DNA of 64,000 nucleotides from Pseudonocardia hierapolitana (GTDB taxonomy: Bacteria; Actinomycetota; Actinomycetes; Mycobacteriales; Pseudonocardiaceae), in assembly GCF_007994075.1 (NCBI RefSeq), contig NZ_VIWU01000001.1, positions 6,448,001 through 6,512,000 of the forward strand, in the 5' to 3' direction. Below, in pieces: positions 21,786-30,328 of the stretch. Below the pieces are notes generated by a model, which saw only the letters and a program-made list of their open reading frames with translations, ran no database searches and had not been told where the DNA came from. A program made the position numbers and the translations under genes. Each line of letters opens with the position of its first letter. The first letter of the stretch is position 1.

Positions 21786-24700
21786 GCTCCCGTCGGCTCA
21801 CCAGGCCGGTGGACGACGCCGGTGGCCCAGTGGTCATCGGGGAGCCGCTCACCGACGACCAGCGCCGCGAGGTGGCCGCCGTCCTGCGGGCGCAGGCCAG
21901 CCGGCTGACCCCGCTGGACGAGCTGCCGCACCGGATGCCGCGCGGCCCACCGGGCGTGCGGGTTCTGGTGGCAGGCGACGACGTGGCGCTGCCGCACGCG
22001 GACCGGCTGGTCGGGTTCGGCTGGGCCGAGGCCGGGGCGGCGGTGATCACCCGGGTGATGCTGGACGAGATCGCCGGGCACATCGCCGCCGGCCGGCTGG
22101 ACGAGGGCTTCTGGTCGCGGCTGCTGGGGCACGAGCAGGAGTTCCACCTCCACGGTGCCGAGCACACCGGACCGAGGCACGACGCGCACGCCGCCGAGTT
22201 GGCCGGCCTCGTCCTGCTGGCGAGGGTGCGGCGGGAGGCGGCGGACCCGGCAGGCTCCCGGACCACGGACCTGGGGCAGGACGCGCTGCGTCACCTGCGC
22301 GCCGTGGCGGCACTGCTGGCTGACCATCCCGTGCTTCACGTCCTGGGCACGAACCCGATCCCGGTCACTGGTGAGCATCCGACTGCCGCGTACGGGGAGT
22401 ACTTCGGCAACCCCGACTTCCGTGCGTCGGAGGAGGATCGGCGCCGCTACCTGGCGAACCCGCCGATCACCGCCGGCCAGAACGCATCGGCGCACCGCAC
22501 GGTCGACAAGCTGGGCACCCGCATTCCGCGCGCCGACCTGCACGCGGTGGTGGTGTACCTGTCCGCGCTGTACGCGGAACCGAACGCGGCGTTGAGGTCC
22601 GGCGATGCCGAGCAGATCGCTCGTTACGAGGACTTCATCCGGGTCGCGGCCTCCGGGTTCAACCAGCTCGACGCCGTCGACAACACCACGACCTACCGGG
22701 CGATCTGGCTGTCGCAATCCGACATCGTGCGGCTGCGCCACACCCACCCCGTCGGCGGGCTGGTGATCGACCCCGGCTTCGTCAGCACGGAGCTGCCGGA
22801 CCCCGTCCCGGCCGGCGCCGACCCCGTCGCAGGCCTGCGCACCATCTACTACCTCGTGCACCCGGTCACCATCGAGGTCCGCTCGCGCACCGGCCGGAAC
22901 TCCTGGCCGGTGATGCAGGCGATGGCCGGGGGGCGGTTCCACGAGCTGACCTTCATCCCGGGGTCCACCTTCGTGGTCCGTGACCTGCAGGTCACCCGGC
23001 ATGCTTCAGGTGAGTACGGGGCGCACATGGTGTGGGAGGACGTCAGCCACCTGCGCCCCTCGGGTGGGCCACCGCTTCACCGGTTCCATGCCGAGTTGGT
23101 CGGTGACCTCGCCGTGCTGCGCGAACAGATCGCACGGGGAGAGCGAACCGCCGGCTTGCCGCCTGCCGAGGCACGCGACGCACTCGAACTCACCCAGCGG
23201 CTGCTGGCTGCTCACTTCACCGAGCAGTACGCACCCGCGCCCCCGCTGATCGAGAACTGCGCGAACTGCGGCTACCTGCTCGGGCCGGCCGATCGGTTCT
23301 GCGAGGCCTGTGGCACGGAGCGCACGAACGGCGCCGCCGGCTCGGCTGGTCAGGGCGGGGCGGTCGCGGACGGTGTGGATGGCGGCCGGGCCCGCGAGGT
23401 GTTGATGCCGTCGACGCCGGCCCTGGTGGCGGGTGCTCGGCCGTTGCGTGGTGAGGAGTTCCCGCATCTGGCGCGCGGGCCGCCGGAGCTGACCGGCCTG
23501 GTGCGGATCACCGATGAGCGTCCCCTCGGCGGGAAGCTGATCGGCTTCGGTTGGCGGCCCGAGGGTGCCGCACCCGGGGACGGGGTGATCGTGGTCCCGG
23601 CCGCGGTCGCGGCGCTGGTCGACCGGTTGGTCGGCCTCGACGCGGGGTTCGCTGCGTGGTGGGAGCGGTTGCTGCGGCACGAGTGGGAGTTCCACCTGGC
23701 CGGCGACGAGCACACCGGTGATCGGCACGACCAGCACGCCGCGGCGTTGGTGGACGAGTTGCGGGCCGCACCAGGTGAGATCGTCGGTAAGGGGGTGGCA
23801 GCCCGCGCCCTCGCTGCGACGGTCAAGGTGACTGCGGCGGCGGGTGCTCTCGCGCTGGGTGCGTTGCTGACCCCGGCGGCGGGGGCGGTGACGACGCCGA
23901 GCGTGCCCGTGGCCGGCTTCGCACCTGTGAGGCAGCTCGCCGTGCAGCTGTCGGGCGCGGGTGTGCCTCACCTGCGCCCGCGTGACCGGGTGGTGGGGGA
24001 GAAGGTCGGGCTGACCGGGGCTCCGCGCGACACGGTCTCCACCGCGATGGCCGCGCTGCGGGTCGTGGACCGCGACTCCGGTCGGGTGCGCCCGGTGTCG
24101 TTCGCGGAGCTGAACGCGGCCAACGGTGACAGGTTCGACAGCAGGCACGAATCGATCGCCGGGAAGAGGGTGTGGACGCCGGAGAACTGGACCGGCGTCT
24201 GGGTCGCGCAGAGGAACGACCACCTGTGGCGGATCTACGTCGAGCGGTTCGGGGACCGGCAGCGCTTTGTCCGCGCCTACCAGCGGGTCCCCACGCCGGA
24301 TCGGATCTTCGCGGGCAGCAGGCACACGATCGAGAAGGCCACGGTTCTGCTCGAGCCGGAACGCCAGGAGCGGGACCTGCGCGACCCGACCCGAAACGAT
24401 CCGGACCGGGTGGCGGTACCCGAGCCGGACCAAGAGCTGCCGGTCATGCCGGCCCACGAGCGGCCCTCGGTGCGCGGGTCCCCGTGGCCGGTTCTGCTGG
24501 GCATTGCCGGCGCGGTCCTCGGTGCGGCTGCGGTCTTCTTCGGCATCCGGGCGATGCGGCGGCACGGTCCGGTGATCCGCGCCGTGCTCGGTGGCTTGTT
24601 CGGCGGGGTTCGACGCGGGCTGGGCAGCGCCGTCGGGGGTGTTCGGGACGCGGTGGGCGCGGTGTTCCCAGGTTGGGGCGCGCCGATGGTGCCGGGGCCG

Positions 24701-27700
24701 GTCCGTGCCCGGCTGTGGGCGGGCGCGGTCGCGGGTGCCGCTGCGGGCCTCGGGTTGGTGTTGTCGGGTGCAGGACCGCCGGTGGTTCTGGCGGGGGTGC
24801 TGGTCGCGGTGGTGTCGGTGGTGGGTGCGGTCCGGGCCTGGTGGACACCGCGGCAGTCGCGGGCGCCGCCGCGTGCGGTTGCGGCGGCCGGTCGGGCGGT
24901 CCGAGCCTGGTTCGAGCAGACGCGCATCGCGCTGGAGGACACCTACGGGTTCCGGTTCCCCGATCCGCGGTCGTGGGCCGGGCCGGCGCGCGATCTGGCC
25001 GGTTGGTGGTTCGCCGCAGCGCGGGCGCAGGTTGCCGCGTTGGTCGGCGCGGCGCGCGAGCAGGCCGGCTGGTGGATCACAGCAGCGCGGTTCCAGGTCG
25101 CTGCCGGACGGGACCGCGTCCGGGCGGTCGTCGGGGCGCTGCGGGGTTGGAACGTCGAGCTCACCTGGGAACACCGGGCCTACCCGACCGCGGTGCAGTA
25201 CGTCATCGCGTGGATCCCGGTGGTGGGTCCGTGGCTGGCGGGTTCGCTCGATCTCTTCCAGCTGCTGCACCTGAAGTTCAAGGTGTTCACCAGGACCGCC
25301 AAGGTGTGGCAAGGCAAGATCAAGGGCCCTGCTACTTGCCCCACCTGTGGAGCCGAGACCGGGCCGAGTGGGTGGCAGACGGTCGTGGAGTGGTTCGGGC
25401 GCGCCCGGGCCTTCGTGGCGAAGCTGCGCTACAACCGGGCGTTCACCTCGGTGTTCCCCTGGATGACCCCGGCCGCCGGGCCGGAGTTCCACTGGGGCTG
25501 GTTCGGCGTCGGGCTCAAGGTCAGCTACGGCAACCTGGGCAGCTTCACAGTGCTGGATCTGGCCGAGCTGGGCGGCACGACCAACAACCGCAACCGGGTG
25601 CTCGGCTTGTTCCCGGTCGTGCGGGTCTCGCTGCAGATCTACCTCGCGGACTCCGTCCGGCTGGACTTCTTCCTGCTGCACTTCGACGTCCCGGGCAAGA
25701 AGCTGGAGCAGAAGTTCGCCACCCCCCAGCTGACAGGTTGGAACCGGCTCAACGTGCCGTTGCGATTCTGGCGCTGGATCCGGACGCACGACCTCAGCCC
25801 GTGGACGTGGAAGCCGTGGCAGTTCATCTCGCAGTCGCAATGGGGGATCGGGATCGGTCCGCGCGACCCGCTGCTGCCGAACTTCTACGAACACCGCGGT
25901 TCAGCACAGACATTGGAGATCCGCCGGCACGGGAAGCCGGTACGCAAGATCCACATGGTGCAGGACCCGGGTCCGGTGCTGGGCCGGGCGTTGGGCCGAC
26001 TGGCCCACCGGCTTGGTGATCGACTCGGTCGGCGGGTCCCCGCCAGGGTGCGCACCGACGCGCGGATCCTGTGGGCGCTGGTGTGGCGGCGCGATCTGGC
26101 CGAGCGCCGCCGCGCCCACGAGCAGCGGTTGCGGGGGCGTGGCCTGCGGCAGCTGGATGCCGTGATCGCCGCCCAGCTGACCCAGCTGGCCGGGGTGCTT
26201 CGCGACCTGCGCGATGTCGAAGACGTGATCAGGACGTTGAGCGACCGCGCAGGCGACCCGATCCCCGGGGCCGGGCTTGCGCTGACCTCGGCCGATGCCC
26301 GGCGGGCTCTGCTGGAGCGGCTCCGCGACCGCCTGATCGAGACGATCGCCGTCAACCAGGCCCGGCGCGCGGCGATCGAGGAAGGCCCCGGCTCGACCCG
26401 GGAACCGATCACCCCGCCGCCCCCGGTGACGCTGACGCTGCTCCCCGCGCGCACCGAGCGGGCCGGGGTGGTGGAGTCCGGCACGCTGCCGGGCGCATCG
26501 GCGGCTCCTGGCGCGGGGCGGGTCGGGTTCGACCTCGGTGACGTGATGGCCGGGCGCAGCGACCCCGGGCACCCGGACAACCCCAACCTCGACGCGATGG
26601 CCGGGGCCGTCCGCTCCGCCGACGGCCGGATCTTCGCCGCGGTCGCCGACCAGCAGGGCACGCACGGGCCGCACAACGCCCAGATCGCGGTGACCGCCGC
26701 AATCACCGCCGCGCTGGCCGAGGCCCCGGCCACGCCCGCCGAGCAGGTCGTCCGGATGGCGTTCGCGGCCGCCGCCGAGGCCGGCGCCGCAGGGGACAGC
26801 ACAACGACACTCCTGTTGGTGGTCGTCACCCCGACCGGCCCGAACACCGCGTCGGCGGCGTTCGGATGGGTCGGCGACAGCCGCGGCTACCTCATCCGTT
26901 CCGACGTCACCGAGCAGGCCACGAGCGACCACACCTGGAGCGTTGCCGAAGCCGTCGAGATGAACCCGGCGCCGGACCCGGTCCAGTACGTCACCCGCTG
27001 GCTCGGTCGTGGCCGCGGCCACCCGGCTGACGTGGAGACGCGCGAGCTGACCGAGCCGAGCACCATCGTGCTGACCACCGACGAACTGCACGACTTCTAC
27101 CCCGACGCCGCCGACCTGGGCGCCGTCATACGCGCCGCGACCAGCCCGGGCCAGGCCGCGGACGACCTCATCGAGCAGGTCGCCCACCTGGGCAGCGGCA
27201 ACAAGAGCACCATCGTCATCCGACTCGACCAGCCGATGCCCGGCACGGGCACCGGAACCGGCGGCGCCACCGGCTCGGCGGCCGATCGCGGGGGCGCGTA
27301 CCACGCAGACGGTGGGCCGGTCGCGGATGGTGTGGACAGCGCCGCCGCGCGCGACGAGCTGCTCCCGCTGATGCCGGCCGTCGTGGCGGACGCGCCGCCG
27401 ATCCGTGCCGAGGAGTTCCCGCACCTGGCCCGAGGGCCGCCGGGGCTGGTGAACATGGTGCGGATCACCGACGAGGACCTCCTCGACGGCCGGTTGATCG
27501 GTTTCGGCTGGCGGCCCGAGGGTGCCGTCCCCGAGGAGGGGGTGATCCTGGTTCCGGCTCGGGTCGCGTCGCTGGTCGACCGGTTGATCGGGCAGGAGCC
27601 GGCATTCGCCGTGTGGTGGGAGCGGTTCCTGCGCCACGAGTGGGACTTCCACCTTGCCGGCGCCGAACACACCGGGCACCGCCACGACCGCAACGCCGCC

Positions 27701-27946
27701 GCGCTCGCCGAACAGCTGCGGGCCCGCTACGAGCAGCTGCGCGACGCGGACCCGGCCCGGACCGCGCTGCGGAGGGATCTGGAGGAGGCGGACCGCGAGC
27801 TCACCGAGCAGGCGAGAACCGCCCCGCACCAGTTGTTGCGGTGGTCCTCGATGCGACGGCGGTCCCGATGTCGATCATCCTCACGCCGAACGCGCTCCAT
27901 GCGCCTCGGAGAGCTGGACTTGGCGATCGGTCAAGTTCCGCCCTGA
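21172..27946 (+). CDS. Continuation of the giant modular protein after the frameshift
   Basis: This frame continues, with no start codon of its own, from the second half of the PP2C-like domain broken at 21171-21180. It carries the rest of that domain, an HEQEFH module, an ADP-ribosyltransferase-like domain, a four-Cys zinc ribbon, two HEW(E/D)FH modules, a third LysM-like/transmembrane cassette, the fourth unknown module and a fourth PP2C-like domain, ending at a TGA at 27946. Every module here has a homologue in the part before the frameshift, so the two parts are one gene. The last 35 or so residues are Arg/Ser-rich and resemble nothing in the other copies, so the true C-terminus may have been lost or shifted near 27840. 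It is convergent with the aldehyde oxidoreductase operon. Whether the frameshift is biological, programmed or a sequencing error cannot be told from the sequence. Confidence 0.88.
21835..22240 (+). other. Giant protein: HExxFH module 6 (HEQEFH)
   Basis: R-G-P-P at 21941-21952 opens this module. HEQEFHLHGAEHTGPRHD, with HEQEFH at 22130-22147, keeps the HExxFH spacing and the trailing EHTG.RHD of the HEWEFH modules. It is the most divergent of that subgroup and lies between the PP2C-like and ADP-ribosyltransferase-like domains. Confidence 0.5.
22340..23055 (+). other. Giant protein: ADP-ribosyltransferase-like domain
   Basis: The layout fits R-S-E clade mono-ADP-ribosyltransferases. TTYRAIWLS could supply the NAD-contacting Arg, followed by GFVSTEL (the S-T-x motif, near 22773-22795) and then GGRFHELTFIPGSTFVV, which parallels the ExE..PG..F.V end of the fold near 22930-22970. 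The first Glu of ExE is Phe here and only the second, catalytic Glu remains. ART domains are common toxin effectors, but here the domain is internal, not C-terminal. Confidence 0.6.
23257..23330 (+). other. Giant protein: zinc ribbon 2
   Basis: CANCGYLLGP and FCEACGTERT repeat the four-Cys pattern of the ribbon at 18137-18215, and the second knuckle is identical between the two. It directly follows the ADP-ribosyltransferase-like domain, as ribbon 1 follows the methyltransferase-like segment, suggesting ribbons mark the end of effector-like inserts. Confidence 0.8.
23425..23785 (+). other. Giant protein: HExxFH module 7 (HEWEFH)
   Basis: Opens with GEEFPHLAR-G-P-P-EL (R-G-P-P at 23474-23485) and ends HEWEFHLAGDEHTG.RHD (HEWEFH at 23678-23695). 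Closely similar to the modules at 6730-7060 and 27405-27720. Confidence 0.5.
23800..24935 (+). other. Giant protein: signal-like helix, LysM-like segment 3, stalk, membrane segments
   Basis: Third envelope-loop cassette: a hydrophobic Ala-rich helix ending in AVTTP, then NAANGDRF, a NDHLWRIY core and TPDRIFAGSRHTI, which is the most degenerate of the three LysM-like endings. A charged stalk and hydrophobic helices to about 24840 follow. R-A-P-P at 24860-24871 comes directly after the last helix, in the same place as in cassette 2. Confidence 0.55.
25150..26425 (+). repeat. Giant protein: repeated unknown module, copy 4
   Basis: It has WEHRAYPTA, IPVVGPWLAGS, the CPTCGAE pair (CxxC, like copy 1), YNRAFTS with PWMTP, GNLGSFTVLDLAELGG with NRNRV, GPRDPLLPNFYEHR and RGRGLRQLD. 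The C-terminal part continues into IEEGPGS and a Pro-rich linker shared with copy 1. Confidence 0.8.
26521..27228 (+). other. Giant protein: PP2C-like phosphatase domain 4
   Basis: It has NLDAMAGAV, AVADQQG, STTTLLLVV, WVGDSRGYLI, SDHTWS, YVTRWLG, TTDELHDFYPD and GNKSTIVI. As in domains 1 and 3, the glycines after the second Asp and the terminal DN Asp are replaced, a consistent deviation that suggests a shared altered metal site rather than random decay. Confidence 0.75.
27405..27725 (+). other. Giant protein: HExxFH module 8 (HEWDFH)
   Basis: Opens with AEEFPHLAR-G-P-P-GLV (R-G-P-P at 27431-27442) and ends HEWDFHLAGAEHTGHRHD (HEWDFH at 27635-27652). It is the last recognisable module; a short charged helix and an atypical Arg/Ser-rich tail follow to the stop at 27946. 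Confidence 0.5.
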
Positions 27947-28132
27947 TGGGTACGTGCCCCAAGTCGCGCGTCAGAACCGGGACGCTGCTGTCGGCGTGGA
28001 TGATCAAGCTGTCGATCGGCGCATTCACCGAGTGCCGACCTGCAGCTCGCCGCCGACGGCGTGGCCGTCCGGCCGTCGTCCGTTTCCCATGGGGACGTCA
28101 CCGGCGGCAGCGAGCGCCGCTTCGAGGCCATT

Positions 28133-30328
28133 TCAGATGCTGCCGAGAACGTCCTCGATGTGGATCGGCAGGCGGCGGAAGCGGGTGCCGGTGGCGTGGA
28201 AGACGGCATTGCCGATGGCTGCGGAAACACCCACCATGGCGACTTCACCGAGTCCCTTGACGCCGACCGGGTTGAGCAGCGGGTCGGGCTGGTCCACGAA
28301 GTCGACGTCGATCCGGTGGATGTCGGCGTTGACGGGGATCGGGTACTCCTCCATGGTCGAGTTGAGGAAGCCACCGTAGTGGGTGTCGACCAGGCTCTGT
28401 TCGCGCAACGTGGCGCCGATTCCCCAGACCACGCCGCCGCGGACCTGGCTGGCGGCCGTCACCGGGCTCGCTACCCTGCCGCAGTCCGCGACGCTGACCA
28501 CGCGCGGTACGCGGATCCGGCAGGTCGTCGGCTCCACCGTGACCTCGACGAAGTGCGCGATGTAGCTGAACGTGACGAACTCGGGGTATTCGGGGCCGGC
28601 GATGGTGACGAGTCCCGTGCGCAGCCGGTCCACGACGGGTTCGGTGGGCTGGCCGGCACCGACGGTGGTGGCTTCCACGTCGACCCGGGGGCGGCCGGCT
28701 GCTGCGACCGCTGCGCGCAGGTCGGGCGCACCCGTCGAGGGGAGGTCGAGTTCGGTGCGGAGCCGGCGGAGGGCGGCGTGCACCGCCGGGAGCGCCGACG
28801 CGGTGCCCCACGAACCGGCCGTCAGGTGCTGGGGTGCGTGGCGGGTGTCGCCGACACTGATCTCGACCGTCACGGGGTCGATGCCGAGATCGTCCGCCAC
28901 GAGGCGCGCGATCGCGGTGCGGATACCCTGGCCCATCTCATGGCCGGCCACCGCCACGGTGACCGTTCCGGCGGCGTTGACGGACAGCCGTGCGATCGCC
29001 GGGGTGACGCTGCCCGGGTAGGCGCCGATCGCCACACCCCAGCCGATCAGCGAGCCGTCGGGGGCCCGCATGGACCGTGGTTGCGGGTTGCGCTCCGCCC
29101 ATCCGAACCGCACTGCGCCCCGCCGCAGGCACTCGGCCACATGGCGGGAGGAGAACGGGAGCCCGGTGACCGGGTCCGCTGTGGCGTCGTTGGCGAGGCG
29201 GATCTCGACGGGATCCTGGCCGGTGGCGTACGCGATCTCGTCGACGGCGGACTCGATCGCGTAGACGGACATGTGTTCGAACGGTGCCCGCATGTAGCCG
29301 GGGGTCTGCACGTCGGTGCGGACGAGCCGCTGCCGGCCGCGGAAGTCCCTGATGCCGTAGAGCCGGGAGGACACCTCGGTGTACAGGCCCGGGAACAGGT
29401 CGTGCCGGGAGGTCTGCTGGTCGATCTCGTGGATCGCTGCGAGCAGCCGCCCCGAGGCGTCGGCACCGAGCCGCACGCGTTGCCGGCTAGCCGGTCGGAA
29501 GCTGGCCTGGTGGAAGGTCTGCGGGCGGGTCAGCACCAACTTGATCGGGCGGCCGAGCCTGCGTGCTGCGATGGCCAGCGGCCCTATGTGCGGCAGGAGC
29601 GAGTTCTTCTGCCCGAAGCCGCCGCCGACCGACGGGGAGATGACCTCCACCTGGGTCGGGTCGATGCCGAGCTGCTGGGCGACGCCGTTCTGGATCGCGC
29701 CGGAGTTCTGAGTGCCCTCGTGCACGACGAGCGTGTCCCCGCGCCACTCGACGACGCTGCTGATGAGCTCCATCGGGACCTGGTGCTGGGCGGGGCCGTG
29801 GACCTCGACGTCGACCTGCACCGGGGCCGCGGCGAATGCGGCGTCGGCGTCGCCGGTGACGGTGTCGGCGAGCATCGGGATCGGGATGGCCTCGGCCTGC
29901 GTGATCGTCTCCGCGCCGGGGTCGTCCAGGGTGACCGCGATCGGTTCGGCCTCGTACGTGGCGGTGATGAGTTCGGCCGCCTCGGTCGCTGCGAGGAGCG
30001 TGTCCGCCAGGACCAGCGCGATCGGCTGTCCGCGATAGGCGACGCGGTCGTCCACGAGCGGCTGGAGGCTCTGGAAACCGTAGCCGTTCGCCATGATGAA
30101 ACCCGGTGACCGGAGCTCGTCCGGGTCGATACGCGTGATCACCAACTGCACGCCCGGCACCCGCTGCGCAGCATCGGTGTCGATGTCGACAACTCGGCCC
30201 TTGCCGATGGTGGCGACGGCGAACACCGCGTATGCCAGGTCATGGGGCAGCCGGTCGGCGCCGTACCGGAGAACACCGGTGACCTTCGCGTGGGCGTCGA
30301 CGCGCTGTACTGTGCTGGTCGGGTTCAT
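28133..30328 (-). CDS. paoC: Aldehyde oxidoreductase, molybdenum-binding subunit (PaoC/YagR type)
   Basis: 731 residues, the usual length for the large subunit of the PaoABC-type xanthine oxidase family, which oxidises aldehydes to acids at a molybdenum cofactor. Family landmarks are GGGFGQKN, TPGYMRAPFEH (the YagR-type variant of the Mo-pterin loop), GHEMGQG.RTA, and GVKGLGEVAMVG near the C-terminus, carrying the expected catalytic Glu. The start at 30328 overlaps the stop of the FAD subunit by four bases (ATGA), so translation is coupled. It is last in an operon of four genes. No XdhC/PaoD-type cofactor chaperone is seen in the window. The physiological substrate cannot be read from the sequence. 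Confidence 0.93.
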   Translation of the reverse strand: MNPTSTVQRVDAHAKVTGVLRYGADRLPHDLAYAVFAVATIGKGRVVDIDTDAAQRVPGVQLVITRIDPDELRSPGFIMANGYGFQSLQPLVDDRVAYRGQPIALVLADTLLAATEAAELITATYEAEPIAVTLDDPGAETITQAEAIPIPMLADTVTGDADAAFAAAPVQVDVEVHGPAQHQVPMELISSVVEWRGDTLVVHEGTQNSGAIQNGVAQQLGIDPTQVEVISPSVGGGFGQKNSLLPHIGPLAIAARRLGRPIKLVLTRPQTFHQASFRPASRQRVRLGADASGRLLAAIHEIDQQTSRHDLFPGLYTEVSSRLYGIRDFRGRQRLVRTDVQTPGYMRAPFEHMSVYAIESAVDEIAYATGQDPVEIRLANDATADPVTGLPFSSRHVAECLRRGAVRFGWAERNPQPRSMRAPDGSLIGWGVAIGAYPGSVTPAIARLSVNAAGTVTVAVAGHEMGQGIRTAIARLVADDLGIDPVTVEISVGDTRHAPQHLTAGSWGTASALPAVHAALRRLRTELDLPSTGAPDLRAAVAAAGRPRVDVEATTVGAGQPTEPVVDRLRTGLVTIAGPEYPEFVTFSYIAHFVEVTVEPTTCRIRVPRVVSVADCGRVASPVTAASQVRGGVVWGIGATLREQSLVDTHYGGFLNSTMEEYPIPVNADIHRIDVDFVDQPDPLLNPVGVKGLGEVAMVGVSAAIGNAVFHATGTRFRRLPIHIEDVLGSI

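Noticed and set aside
1..27946. Giant gene as a polyketide or non-ribosomal peptide synthase
   Set aside because: No ketosynthase, acyltransferase, adenylation, condensation or carrier-protein motif is present. The modules are phosphatase, protease and membrane types.
27801..28028. Minus-strand ORF of 75 codons (MNAPIDSLII...)
   Set aside because: It overlaps the 3' end of the giant gene, has no family I recognise and no clear ribosome binding site. Not strong enough to list as a gene.
28061..30109. Plus-strand frame of 682 codons
   Set aside because: It is the antisense of the molybdenum subunit, which has clear family motifs on the minus strand.
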